Below are positions 27,218 to 36,465 of a stretch of 64,000 nt of DNA, one piece after another. The translations under genes were made by a program, and so were the position numbers. How positions within the stretch are numbered: position 1 is the stretch's first letter; every line of letters starts with the position of its first letter. The notes beneath the pieces are model-generated. The model was given only the letters and a program-made list of their open reading frames with translations. It was not told where the DNA came from and searched no databases. This stretch comes from Pseudoroseicyclus aestuarii (GTDB lineage Bacteria > Pseudomonadota > Alphaproteobacteria > Rhodobacterales > Rhodobacteraceae), in contig NZ_QJTE01000002.1 in assembly GCF_003217255.1 (NCBI RefSeq), forward strand, positions 372,001 through 436,000, written 5' to 3'.

Positions 27218-28173
27218 CGCAGGACCGACAGATCGTCCGCGAAGCGGGATAGATAGGCTGCGCTTCTATAGGCGTCGACGGCGTGCCGAATGCCCATCCT
27301 GCGCATGAGCCGGGGCTGAGCTGCCGCGCCGAGGGGGATCCGGGGCAAGGAGGCCGATGGCATGTGCTGCATCAGGAATTCCCTCAAACAGATCGCAAAG
27401 CGCGGCGGAAGTATCTGCTCCGGATCGACCCATGGTTTTGTCTTCCCGATGAAGTGGACCAGATGCGGGGATTTCATCGCCTCCAGCAGGCGCGACTTCC
27501 ATGAGTATTGCCAATTCCAAGTCGGAGACAGCTCTGCCCATCGGCCTTGAAAGGCGATATTGAGGAGTGTCTGGTCCTTGTGCCTAAGTCGGCCCTGATA
27601 CTTGGCACCAGTATCCAGGCAATGCTGAAGCGCGTCGACCTCCAGCCATGTCTCTGTATCAATGAGCAGGACGCCGGCATTGAAGTAGGGTGCCGCGTCC
27701 AGCTTCAGCGGGACATAATCCTCGGGCTGCCTCTTCAGGTGGCGCCATTGCTGATTGTCCCGGACCGCACCGAAGACGGCGTCCTTCAAATCGAGCGTGA
27801 ACAGCGCGCTGAACCCGCCCCGCTGCGGAAAGACGTCGGAATCCAAGTAGAGGATTCTCTTGTAGTCCGCCGCAAGAGCCGTTGGCAAAGCCAGGCGAAG
27901 ATAGGTCGCTTGGCTTCGGCGGGCGTCCAGATCGAAACCCGAGAAAACAGTGCCGCAGTCAATTTTCAGAAGCCAAATGTTGTGAGGCTTCAGACCTTCG
28001 GGCATCTCCAGGGGCTCGTCAGAGCAAATGCAGATGTCGAAGTCTCGGTCCGCCTCCAGCTCTGCTATGCGGCTCGCCGCGAACAAGGCGTAGGGATAGA
28101 AATTCCTGTCGCAGCAGAAAACAATAGCCGAGGCATGCTGCGCCTGGTCTGAATAGCTTGTTGTTTCGAACAT
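27214..28173 (-). CDS. glycosyltransferase family 8 protein (lower-GC copy)
   Basis: About 319 residues from the ATG (MFETTSYSDQ), which gives the same N-terminal length as its paralogue; a GTG at 28239 would add 22 residues. It has the GT8 layout: IVFCCDRNFYPYALFAASRI at the N-terminus, the metal-binding DSD in RILYLDSDVF, FNAGVLLIDT, KDQTLLNIAF and the C-terminal HLVHFIGKTKPW. Bases 27360-28200 are visibly less GC-rich than the surroundings, with more A/T-ending codons, suggesting a different origin. No signal or span, so it is cytoplasmic; the acceptor is unknown. Confidence 0.88.
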   Translation of the reverse strand: MFETTSYSDQAQHASAIVFCCDRNFYPYALFAASRIAELEADRDFDICICSDEPLEMPEGLKPHNIWLLKIDCGTVFSGFDLDARRSQATYLRLALPTALAADYKRILYLDSDVFPQRGGFSALFTLDLKDAVFGAVRDNQQWRHLKRQPEDYVPLKLDAAPYFNAGVLLIDTETWLEVDALQHCLDTGAKYQGRLRHKDQTLLNIAFQGRWAELSPTWNWQYSWKSRLLEAMKSPHLVHFIGKTKPWVDPEQILPPRFAICLREFLMQHMPSASLPRIPLGAAAQPRLMRRMGIRHAVDAYRSAAYLSRFADDLSVLR

Positions 28174-28370
28174 CTGATCCGGCCGGATTTTATCGCGATA
28201 GGGGTCACGGTGGAGGGGTCTGTTAAGCGGGGCGCTCACTCAATGCGCGCCCTAAGCGCGGCTTGCCGAACTTGCTGCTCCCGAGGGCCAGTTGCGGCAA
28301 TGCGGGGGGGTTCGCCGGCCTGTTCTGGAACATGCTCACTCCTGTCGTCCCCGGAAGCGGGTATTTCACG

Positions 28371-29378
28371 TCAGGCCGGTAGGGACAAATCCGCCCCGGC
28401 TGCGGGCCCGGGCTCGGCGCGCCTCAGCACCGTCAGGTCGGTGGGAAACTGCGAAAGGTAGCGGGCGGTCGCCGGAACCGCCATGGCATGGCGCAGGCAC
28501 ATCTTGCCAAGGCGCCCGCGGTCCAGCAGCGGCCCAGTCCCCACCGCGGGCCGCGGCTGGTCCGGCATCGCGCCTGAAAAGAAGGCGGCCATCGCGGCGG
28601 CGAAGCGCGGCGAGAGGGCCCCCTGCGGATCCTTCCACGGCTTCGTCGCGCCGATGAAATGCACGACATGCGGCATGCGCATCGCCTCGAAAAGGCGCGT
28701 GCGCTGGGTGTATTGCCAGTTCCAGACCGGCGAGATCTCGGCCCAGTCGCCGCGCAGCAGGCAGTTCAGCAGTGTCTGGTCGTGCCCGATGAGGCGGTCC
28801 TTGTGCTGCCGTCCGAAGGCGACGGCGCGGGTGCCGAGGTCGGCCTCCAGCCAGCGGGCGGTGTCGATCAGCATGACGCCCGAGTTGAAATAGGGCGCCG
28901 TCTTCCACCCCATCCGCCGGAACTGCTCCGGCAGGCGCCGGGGCGTGCGCCATTGCTGGTTGTCGCGCACCGCGGCAACGGCATGCGGGCCGATATCCAG
29001 CCCGAGGAGCGCGCCGAAATCGCCGCCCTGCACGAAGATGTCGCCGTCGAGATAAAGGATGCGGTCGTAATCCGCCCGCAGCGCCTGCGGCAGCGCGAGG
29101 CGCAGGTAGGCGCTGGCGGTGCGGCGCCGGTCCAGCCGCAGCCCGTCGAAGGCGCCGCCGGTGTCGATGGTCACCGCCCGCAGCCCGAGGGGCGCCAGGG
29201 CAGGCGGCAGGCTGAGTTCCGCGTCGGAGCAGAGGCAGATGTCGAAATCCCGCCCGGGCGAGAGGGCGGCGATCTGCGCCGCCGCGAAGAGCGCGTAGGG
29301 CAGGTAGTTGGCGTCGGCGCAGAAGGCGATCGCGCGGCGGTGCCGGGCCGGCCGGTCCGCTGTCATGCTGAAAGTCAC
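28371..29378 (-). CDS. glycosyltransferase family 8 protein (high-GC copy)
   Basis: 335 residues, clearly paralogous to the gene at 27214: AIAFCADANYLPYALFAAAQ, RILYLDGDIF (DxD metal site), PYFNSGVMLIDT, HDQTLLNCLLRGDWAEISPV and HVVHFIGATKPW. GT8 enzymes are retaining galactosyl/glucosyltransferases, often acting on lipopolysaccharide core or capsule. Unlike its paralogue, its base composition matches the chromosome. A 197-bp gap without a gene separates the two. Start ATG; an internal ATG four codons later is possible. Confidence 0.88.
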   Translation of the reverse strand: MTFSMTADRPARHRRAIAFCADANYLPYALFAAAQIAALSPGRDFDICLCSDAELSLPPALAPLGLRAVTIDTGGAFDGLRLDRRRTASAYLRLALPQALRADYDRILYLDGDIFVQGGDFGALLGLDIGPHAVAAVRDNQQWRTPRRLPEQFRRMGWKTAPYFNSGVMLIDTARWLEADLGTRAVAFGRQHKDRLIGHDQTLLNCLLRGDWAEISPVWNWQYTQRTRLFEAMRMPHVVHFIGATKPWKDPQGALSPRFAAAMAAFFSGAMPDQPRPAVGTGPLLDRGRLGKMCLRHAMAVPATARYLSQFPTDLTVLRRAEPGPAAGADLSLPA

Positions 29379-29456
29379 CCGTTCCTCCGCCGGATCTGCC
29401 GCCCGCTCCCTACCATCCCCGGAAAAGAAGCTTCAAGTTGCAGCCATTGCGCGGCA

Positions 29457-29501
29457 CCGCCTACAGTTGCCGGGTTGCAGCCCCGGTGCTAGTCGAGGCG
29501 G
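29457..29501 (+). promoter_or_regulatory. structured leader upstream of ahcY
   Basis: A nested hairpin: CCGCCT (29457-29462) pairs with AGGCGG (29496-29501), and inside it GCCGGG (29469-29474) pairs with CCCGGT-type bases at 29482-29487 around a 7-base loop. The outer stem ends 24 bp before the ahcY start and just before its AGGAGG (29515-29520). It does not match the SAH riboswitch core as I remember it. It may be a regulatory leader or only GC-rich chance pairing. Confidence 0.3.
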
Positions 29502-29525
29502 ATCACAAGGACCAAGGAGGCCCCG

Positions 29526-30911
<1,386 letters not shown>

Positions 30912-30924
30912 GGCCGCGGCTCTT

Positions 30925-30941
30925 CGGGACACCTTGTCCCG
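30925..30941. promoter_or_regulatory. palindrome between ahcY and the histidine kinase gene
   Basis: CGGGACA-CCT-TGTCCCG, a perfect 7-bp inverted repeat with a 3-base spacer, in the 36-bp gap between the ahcY stop and the kinase start. It could be a short hairpin ending ahcY transcripts or an operator for the kinase gene. There is no T-run. Confidence 0.3.
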
Positions 30942-30947
30942 GATGCC

Positions 30948-32507
30948 ATGTTCGCCCTATGGTTGATCATGGCAGAGCTCACGGCATCCCCGCAGGCGGT
31001 CCCCGGGCTTGGCACCCGGGGCACCTCCATTGCGCTGGCGCTCGCGGTCTGCGGCATCGGGGGCGTGGTGATCCTGCTGGGCTGGATCGGCCGGATCGAT
31101 GGCGTCACCCGCATCCTGCCCGGTTTCGTCGCCATGGTGCCGGCGACCGCGGGGATGCTGGTCGTGCTTGGCCTCAGCCTCCTGCTTTGGTGGTACCGGC
31201 ACCGGGACGGACGCCACCGCAGCACCGACCGGGCCAGCATGATACTCGCCGCCATCGCCGCCGCCTGGGCCGTGGCAGAGCTGGTCGCGATGGTGACCTC
31301 CGGCCGCGACCTGGGGTCCTTCGCCTTCACGCTGACGCCGGGCGCCGCGATGGCGCCGGGCACGGCCATCCTCTCGCTGTTGGCGGCGGGGTGCCTCTTG
31401 CTCGTGGGCCGGTGCAAGGCGCGTGTGCCGTTTCAGGTCGCCGCGACGGCCGGCCTTCTGCTGGCGCTCGTGGCCCTGCTGGGCTACCTCTTCGATGCCG
31501 AGGCGCTCTACGAGGTCTTCGTCTTCTCGGCGATGGCGCTGCATACCGCCCTGGCCTTCGCGCTGCTTTTCGTGGCGCTCCTGCTGGCCTTTCCCGACGA
31601 CGGCTGGGTCGCCCTGCTGCTGGCCGAGGGGCGCGGCAGCCGCAGCGCCCGGCGCACCCTGCTGCTGACGACCCTCTCGCCAGTGATCTTGTGCCTGATC
31701 GCGCTGTGGCTGACCGAGGCGGGCATCTTCAACGAGAATTTCCGGCTGAGCCTTCTGGCGATCCTGCTCATCGCGAAGGCCGATGCCGCCGTGCTCTGGA
31801 TGGCGCATGTCGAGAACCGGGTCGAACGCGAGCAGGCCGCCGCCCTGCGCGAGGTGCAGCGGGCCAGCGAGGATCGCGCGCTTCTGCTGCGCGAGGTCTA
31901 TCACCGGGTGAAGAACAACCTTCAGCAGATCAGCGCGCTGCTGCGGTTCGAGGCGCGCCGGATCGACGATCCCCGGCTGAACGAAAGTTACGCCGCGATG
32001 GAGCGGCGCATCCGCTCCATCGGGCTGGTGCACCAGATGCTGATCGCCTCTCACGCGCCCTCGGAGGTGGAGCTGGCGCAATTCCTCGGCCAGCTGGCCC
32101 GCAGCCTGGCGACAAGCTACGGCCTGCCCGAACGCGGCATCCGGCTCGACGTCCGGGTCGATCCGCTGGTCGTGCACCTCGATGTCGCCATCTCGCTGGG
32201 CCTTCTGTCGAACGAGCTGGTGGTGAACGCGATCGAACATGCCTTTCCCGAAGACCGCGGCGGGCGTGTCGTCTTGACCTGCAGCGATGACGATGATCGG
32301 CTCGTGCTTGCGATCGAGGACGATGGCGTCGGCTGGACCGGCGGCGCCTTCGATGGGCCGGGCGGCAGCACCGGCAGCCTGCTGATCCGGACCATGACCC
32401 GCCAGCTCGAGGGGCGGGCCACCATTTCACCGGGGGCGGAGGGTGCAGGAACCCTGATCCGCATCGAAATGCCTTCAGATATCGACGAACGGAAGCGCTA
32501 TGGCTAA
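30948..32507 (+). CDS. membrane sensor histidine kinase (HisKA_2 type)
   Basis: 519 residues. The N-terminal ~300 residues hold about eight hydrophobic spans forming a membrane sensor without an obvious ligand domain. A linker coiled coil (~300-320) leads to a HisKA_2-type phosphoacceptor region, LLREVYHRVKNNLQQISALL (His near 328), and an ATPase domain with LSNELVVNAIEHAFP (N box) and EDDGVGW (G1). An alternative ATG lies 7 codons downstream. Its last bases overlap the response regulator start by 8 bp, so they form a two-component pair. The signal is unknown. Confidence 0.88.
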   Translation: MFALWLIMAELTASPQAVPGLGTRGTSIALALAVCGIGGVVILLGWIGRIDGVTRILPGFVAMVPATAGMLVVLGLSLLLWWYRHRDGRHRSTDRASMILAAIAAAWAVAELVAMVTSGRDLGSFAFTLTPGAAMAPGTAILSLLAAGCLLLVGRCKARVPFQVAATAGLLLALVALLGYLFDAEALYEVFVFSAMALHTALAFALLFVALLLAFPDDGWVALLLAEGRGSRSARRTLLLTTLSPVILCLIALWLTEAGIFNENFRLSLLAILLIAKADAAVLWMAHVENRVEREQAAALREVQRASEDRALLLREVYHRVKNNLQQISALLRFEARRIDDPRLNESYAAMERRIRSIGLVHQMLIASHAPSEVELAQFLGQLARSLATSYGLPERGIRLDVRVDPLVVHLDVAISLGLLSNELVVNAIEHAFPEDRGGRVVLTCSDDDDRLVLAIEDDGVGWTGGAFDGPGGSTGSLLIRTMTRQLEGRATISPGAEGAGTLIRIEMPSDIDERKRYG

Positions 32508-32892
32508 CGGCACAGGCAGCCCTCTCCGCGATCCCGGGGATCGCAGCGTCGTCATCGTCGAGGATGACGTGCTGATCGCCGAGGATCTGGCCTGGATGTG
32601 CCGCGACTTCGACCTCTCGGTGCTGGAGACCTTCTACGTGGGCGAGGGCACGGCCGAGCGGATCCTCGAACTGGCGCCGCGCTACGTGCTCATGGACGTG
32701 CGCCTCGGCGGCGCCATCGACGGGGTCGAGGTGGCGCGGCTGGTGCATGACGAGGCGCCCTCGATCCGGGTCGTCTTCGTCACCGGCTCGAACGAGCCGC
32801 CGACGATCCAGCGGATCAACGAGGACCACCCGCATCGCATCCTGATCAAGCCCATTGCCCCGCAGGACCTGCGCGAGGCCGTCGAGGGCTGA
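32500..32892 (+). CDS. single-domain response regulator
   Basis: 130 residues, only a receiver domain: the acidic pair in VVIVEDDVLIAEDL (~18-31), the phosphoacceptor Asp in YVLMDVRLGG (~66), the Thr in VVFVTGSNE, and the Lys in ILIKPIAP (~117). It has no output domain, so it acts through a partner protein or as a phosphate sink. The start lies inside the 3' end of the kinase gene, which is its evident cognate. Confidence 0.9.
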   Translation: MANGTGSPLRDPGDRSVVIVEDDVLIAEDLAWMCRDFDLSVLETFYVGEGTAERILELAPRYVLMDVRLGGAIDGVEVARLVHDEAPSIRVVFVTGSNEPPTIQRINEDHPHRILIKPIAPQDLREAVEG

Positions 32893-33009
32893 GCCGGCGC
32901 GCCGGTGACGAAGTGCTAATCCTCGGGTGCTAGACCCCCTCGGGACGGCCTGATGCGCATGCGCGCTCCGGGCCCTCGATGTCCGCGGGTGGGAGTCTGC
33001 GGGTGAGAC

Positions 33010-33038
33010 GGGGGAGCGGGCGTTGCGCCCGCTCCCCC
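33010..33038. terminator. strong hairpin between convergent response regulator and EVE genes
   Basis: GGGGGAGCGGGCG and CGCCCGCTCCCCC form a 13-bp perfect stem with a 3-base TTG loop in the 171-bp gap between convergent genes. There is no T-run on either side. It is likely a bidirectional transcription barrier or 3'-end stabiliser. Confidence 0.5.
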
Positions 33039-33063
33039 TGTGCCGTGTCCGGTCAGGCCCCGC

Positions 33064-33489
33064 TCAGGTCTCGAGGCCCGCGAGGTCGCAGATCACCTGC
33101 CATTCGGCCTCGCTGACCGGCTGCACCGAGAGGCGGCTGTTGTTCACGAGGACCATGTCCTTCAGGCGCGGGTCGGCCTTGATCTCCTCCAGCGTCACCT
33201 CCCGCACGGCGGGCTGCAGGGCGCGGATGTCCACGCATTCCCAGCGCGGGTCGTCGGTGGTGCTGTCGGGATGCGCCGTGGCGCAGACCTCGACCATGCC
33301 GACGACGGCCTTGCCCTTGTTCGAATGGTAGAAGAAGCCGCGATCCCCCAGCGCCATCTCGCGCATGAAGTTGCGGGCCTGGTAGTTCCGCACGCCGTCC
33401 CATTGCTCGCCCGCCGCGCCGCGGGCGACCTGCTGGTCCCAGCCCCAGACGTCGGGTTCCGATTTGAACAGCCAGTAGCGCATCGTCAT
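33064..33489 (-). CDS. EVE domain-containing protein
   Basis: 141 residues, an entire EVE domain: YWLFKSEPDVWGWDQQVARG, WDGVRNYQARNFMREMALGD, RGFFYHSNKGKAVVGMVEV. EVE domains belong to the PUA-like superfamily and bind modified bases in DNA or RNA. The aromatic residues of the binding pocket appear to be in place. Its start overlaps the gpsA stop by 4 bp, making it the third gene of a tsaD-gpsA-EVE operon; neighbouring tsaD is a tRNA-modification gene, which fits RNA-related function only loosely. Confidence 0.92.
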   Translation of the reverse strand: MTMRYWLFKSEPDVWGWDQQVARGAAGEQWDGVRNYQARNFMREMALGDRGFFYHSNKGKAVVGMVEVCATAHPDSTTDDPRWECVDIRALQPAVREVTLEEIKADPRLKDMVLVNNSRLSVQPVSEAEWQVICDLAGLET

Positions 33490-34448
33490 TCCTCTTTCAG
33501 CGGTCGGTCCAGAAGCGCGCGCAGCGCCTCCGGGGCGGTCATCTCGCGCGCCACCATGCGCGCCACCACGGTCGAGACCGGAAGCTCCAGCCCCAGCCTC
33601 TCGGCCAGGCGCACGGCGGCGCCGGCGGTGGCGGCGCCCTCGACGGTGATCGCCGGGTCCCAGTCCTCGCCGCGCCCCAGCGCGAGGCCCATGGCCATGT
33701 TGCGCGACTGCTCCGAGCTGCAGGTCAGCACCAGATCGCCAAAGCCCGACAGCCCCGCCAGCGTCTCGGGCCGGGCGCCAAGCGCGCTCGCGAGGCGCGT
33801 GATCTCGGCAAAGCCGCGGGTCATCAGCGCGGCATGGGCGCTGCGCCCGTAGCCCGCGCCAAGGCAGGCGCCGCAGGCGATGGCGATCACGTTCTTCAGC
33901 GCGCCGCCCAGCTCCGCGCCGGTGCAGTCGGTGGTGGTGTAAAGCCGCAGCTCGGGCGTCGAGAGGGCGTGCTGCAGCGCCTGCCCGATCTCCGCCTCGC
34001 GGCAGGCGAGCGTCAGGGCGGTCGGCAGCCCGCGCGCGATATCGGCGGCGAAGGAGGGGCCGGTCAGCAGCGCCGGCACGGCATCCGGCATCTCCTCGGC
34101 GATGAGGGCGGTCTGCCCCGTCAGGCTGGCCAGCTCGATCCCCTTGGCGCAGGCGACGAGGGCCTTGCCCGCCAGCCGCGCGCGGTTCTGCTGCAGAAAG
34201 CCGCGCGTCGCCTGCGCCGGCACCGCGAGGAGGACGCTCTGCGCCTGCGCCAGCGCATCGGCATCGCCGGTCGGGCGGATGCCCTCGGGCAGGGTCACGC
34301 CCGCCAGGCGCGGCGCAGTGCGCTCCGCCTGCATCGCCTCCACCGCCGCGGCATCGCGCGCCCAGAGCGTCACCTCGCGCCCGGCGCGCGCCAGCGCCAC
34401 CGCCAATGCCGTGCCGAAGGCGCCGGCCCCTGCCACCGCGATGCTCAT
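33486..34448 (-). CDS. gpsA: NAD(P)-dependent glycerol-3-phosphate dehydrogenase
   Basis: Reduces dihydroxyacetone phosphate to sn-glycerol 3-phosphate for phospholipid synthesis. 320 residues. The dinucleotide-binding N-terminus [20 protein letters not shown], the [18 protein letters not shown] motif with its conserved Pro-Ser-Phe, and the substrate-site region [20 protein letters not shown] are all present. The ATG overlaps the tsaD stop by 4 bp. Confidence 0.96.
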   Translation of the reverse strand: MSIAVAGAGAFGTALAVALARAGREVTLWARDAAAVEAMQAERTAPRLAGVTLPEGIRPTGDADALAQAQSVLLAVPAQATRGFLQQNRARLAGKALVACAKGIELASLTGQTALIAEEMPDAVPALLTGPSFAADIARGLPTALTLACREAEIGQALQHALSTPELRLYTTTDCTGAELGGALKNVIAIACGACLGAGYGRSAHAALMTRGFAEITRLASALGARPETLAGLSGFGDLVLTCSSEQSRNMAMGLALGRGEDWDPAITVEGAATAGAAVRLAERLGLELPVSTVVARMVAREMTAPEALRALLDRPLKEE

Positions 34449-35593
34449 GCCTTCGCTCCCTTGCGTCCCGCGCCCAGCATCGGCGCCGCCCCCGCGTCGA
34501 GCGGCCAGCGCGGCCGTGCCGCCAGCGTCATCCCGTCGATGTCGCCCCGCCGCAGCCGGTCCAGCCCCGCATAGGCGATCATCGCCGCGTTGTCGGTGCA
34601 AAGCGCCAGCGGCGGCGCCACGAGGGACAGGCCCCGCTCCGCCGCCACCGCCTCGAGCGCGGCGCGCACCGCGCCATTGGCCGCCACGCCCCCGGCCACG
34701 GCGAATCCCGCCGCGCCTCTCTCTTCTCTTTCCAAATATCCCGGGGGAGTCGGGGCTTGCCCCGACGGGGGCAGCGCCCCCTCTTCCGCCATCGCCCTCA
34801 GCGCGCGGCGGCTCTTCTCGGCAAGGATCTCGGCCACGGCGGCCTGGAAACCGGCGCAAAGGTCGGCCCGGTCCTGCCGCGTCAGACCGCCGGCCTCGGC
34901 CACGGCCCGGTCGCGCGCCCGCAGCAGCGCCGTCTTGAGACCGGAGAAGGACATGTCGCAGCCGGGCCGGTCCAGCAGCGGCCGGGGCAGGGGAAAGCGC
35001 GCCGGATCGCCCTGCGCCGCCTCGGCTTCGACCGCGGGGCCGCCGGGCTGCGGCAGCCCCAGCAGCCGCGCGCATTTGTCGAAGGCCTCGCCGGGGGCGT
35101 CATCGATGGTGCCGCCGATCCGCTCGAAGCGGTCCTCGCCCCGCACGGCGAGGAACTGGCAATGCCCGCCAGAGACCAGCAGCATCAGGTAGGGGAAGGC
35201 CAGCCCATCCGTCAGCCGCGGCGTCAGCGCATGGCCCGCGAGGTGGTTGACGCCGATCAGCGGCAGCCCGGTCGCGGCGGCAAGACCCTTGGCCGTCATC
35301 ACGCCCGAGAGGACGCCGCCGATCAGCCCCGGCCCCGCCGTCACCGCGATCGCGTCGAGGTCGCGAAGACCCAGTCCGGCCTCCTCCAGCGCCTGCTCGA
35401 CGCAAAGATCCAGCCGCTCGGCATGGGCGCGGGCGGCGATCTCGGGGACGACGCCGCCGAAGGCCGCATGCAGCTGCGCCTGCCCCATGACGACGGAGGA
35501 CAGGATCGCGGGCCCGTCCCCATCCTGCCGCACCACGGCGGCGGCGGTGTCGTCGCAGCTCGATTCGATGCCGAGAAGGGTCAGGCTGCGCAA
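34445..35593 (-). CDS. tsaD: tRNA N6-threonylcarbamoyladenosine transferase TsaD with an inserted palindromic element
   Basis: Transfers the threonylcarbamoyl group to A37 of ANN-decoding tRNAs together with TsaE (encoded at 43625) and TsaB. 382 residues from a TTG start that has AGGAG 6-7 bp upstream. Hallmarks are [16 protein letters not shown], the metal ligands in [17 protein letters not shown], and [10 protein letters not shown]. Family members are usually 340-365 residues; the excess is explained by about 23 residues (~270-292, [16 protein letters not shown] in the middle) encoded by a palindromic repeat element placed between RRALRAMA and [10 protein letters not shown]. The frame is kept, so the protein is probably functional. 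Confidence 0.93.
   Translation of the reverse strand: MRSLTLLGIESSCDDTAAAVVRQDGDGPAILSSVVMGQAQLHAAFGGVVPEIAARAHAERLDLCVEQALEEAGLGLRDLDAIAVTAGPGLIGGVLSGVMTAKGLAAATGLPLIGVNHLAGHALTPRLTDGLAFPYLMLLVSGGHCQFLAVRGEDRFERIGGTIDDAPGEAFDKCARLLGLPQPGGPAVEAEAAQGDPARFPLPRPLLDRPGCDMSFSGLKTALLRARDRAVAEAGGLTRQDRADLCAGFQAAVAEILAEKSRRALRAMAEEGALPPSGQAPTPPGYLEREERGAAGFAVAGGVAANGAVRAALEAVAAERGLSLVAPPLALCTDNAAMIAYAGLDRLRRGDIDGMTLAARPRWPLDAGAAPMLGAGRKGAKA
34718..34785 (-). repeat. palindromic repeat element, copy A, inside tsaD
   Basis: About 68 bp, highly similar to copy B at 39516 and related to copies C and D. In + orientation it contains the box TCTTCTCTTTCCAAATATCC, then CGGGGGAG, a variable hairpin TCGGGGCTTGCCCCGA, and a constant hairpin GGGGGCAGCGCCCCC. 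It is read through in frame by tsaD on the minus strand. Confidence 0.85.
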
Positions 35594-35659
35594 GGGCCGC
35601 TCCTGTTGCGGTTGGTGCTCAGGCAGGTAACATCGGCGCCACCCCCGGACAATGCCGCC

Positions 35660-36385
35660 TTGCCCCACAGCCTTCCCCAGACCCTGCCGCATCTCCTGCT
35701 GACCCGCCCGGCCGGCGGGGCGGACCGGCTGCATGCCGCGCTCGAGGCGGCGGCGGGGCAGCCCTGGCCCGCCACCATCGCGCCGATCCTGCGCATCGCG
35801 CCGCTGCCGCTGCCGCCGATGCGCCCCGAGGGGCTGATCCTGACCTCCCTCCACGGCGCCGAGGCTGCCGCCCTGCTGTCCCTGCCGCCCGGCACCCCCA
35901 CCTGGTGCGTCGGCGCCCGCACAGCGCAGGCCGCCGCAGGGATCGGCCTTGCGGTGCGGCTGGTGGCCGAAGATGCCGAGGCCCTGGTGCTGGCGCTGCG
36001 GTCCGATCCGCCGCCGCATCCGCTCCTGCACCTGCGTGGCCGCGTCGCGCGGGGGGATATCGCCGCAAGGCTGCGCGCCGCGGGGCTGCAGCTGCGCGAC
36101 CAGGTCGCCTACGACCAGCTCGCCCAGCCCCTGGCGCCAGAGGGGCGGGCGCTGCTGGCCGGCACCGCGCCCGTCATCGCCCCCCTGGCCTCGCCCCGCA
36201 GCGCCGCGCTTCTGGCGCCCGAGCTGCGGGCGGCCAGGGCCCCCTGGCGCGCCGCGGCCCTGAGCGCGGCGGTGGCGCAGGCGCTCGGCCCGCTGCCCGA
36301 GGGCTGCGTCACGGTGGCCGGGGCCAAGGATCTTCAGGGGCTGGTCGCTGCAACCCTTCGTGCCGCTGCTGCGTTCGCCCCCTGA
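35660..36385 (+). CDS. hemD: uroporphyrinogen-III synthase-like protein (HemD)
   Basis: About 241 residues from a TTG start; the start is uncertain, with a GTG at 35615 as an alternative. HemD closes hydroxymethylbilane to uroporphyrinogen III and is poorly conserved in sequence. Visible support is the two-domain alternating alpha/beta pattern, [20 protein letters not shown] at the start, and a C-terminal ATLRAAAA helix. The strongest evidence is context: divergent from tsaD and followed by the Mic60-like and HemY genes, the usual alphaproteobacterial arrangement. Confidence 0.75.
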   Translation: MPHSLPQTLPHLLLTRPAGGADRLHAALEAAAGQPWPATIAPILRIAPLPLPPMRPEGLILTSLHGAEAAALLSLPPGTPTWCVGARTAQAAAGIGLAVRLVAEDAEALVLALRSDPPPHPLLHLRGRVARGDIAARLRAAGLQLRDQVAYDQLAQPLAPEGRALLAGTAPVIAPLASPRSAALLAPELRAARAPWRAAALSAAVAQALGPLPEGCVTVAGAKDLQGLVAATLRAAAAFAP

Positions 36386-36465
36386 GGGTCGACGGGATCG
36401 CACGCTTGAGACCGGCTTGCCGCCAGTCTAGGGTTCAAAGGGTAAGGTAAGGGGAAGGCACGGAT

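Noticed and set aside
29400-29525. SAH or SAM-II riboswitch upstream of ahcY
   Set aside because: The conserved cores I remember for these classes (for example GAGGAGCGCUGC-like for SAH) are not present, so only a generic structured leader is reported.
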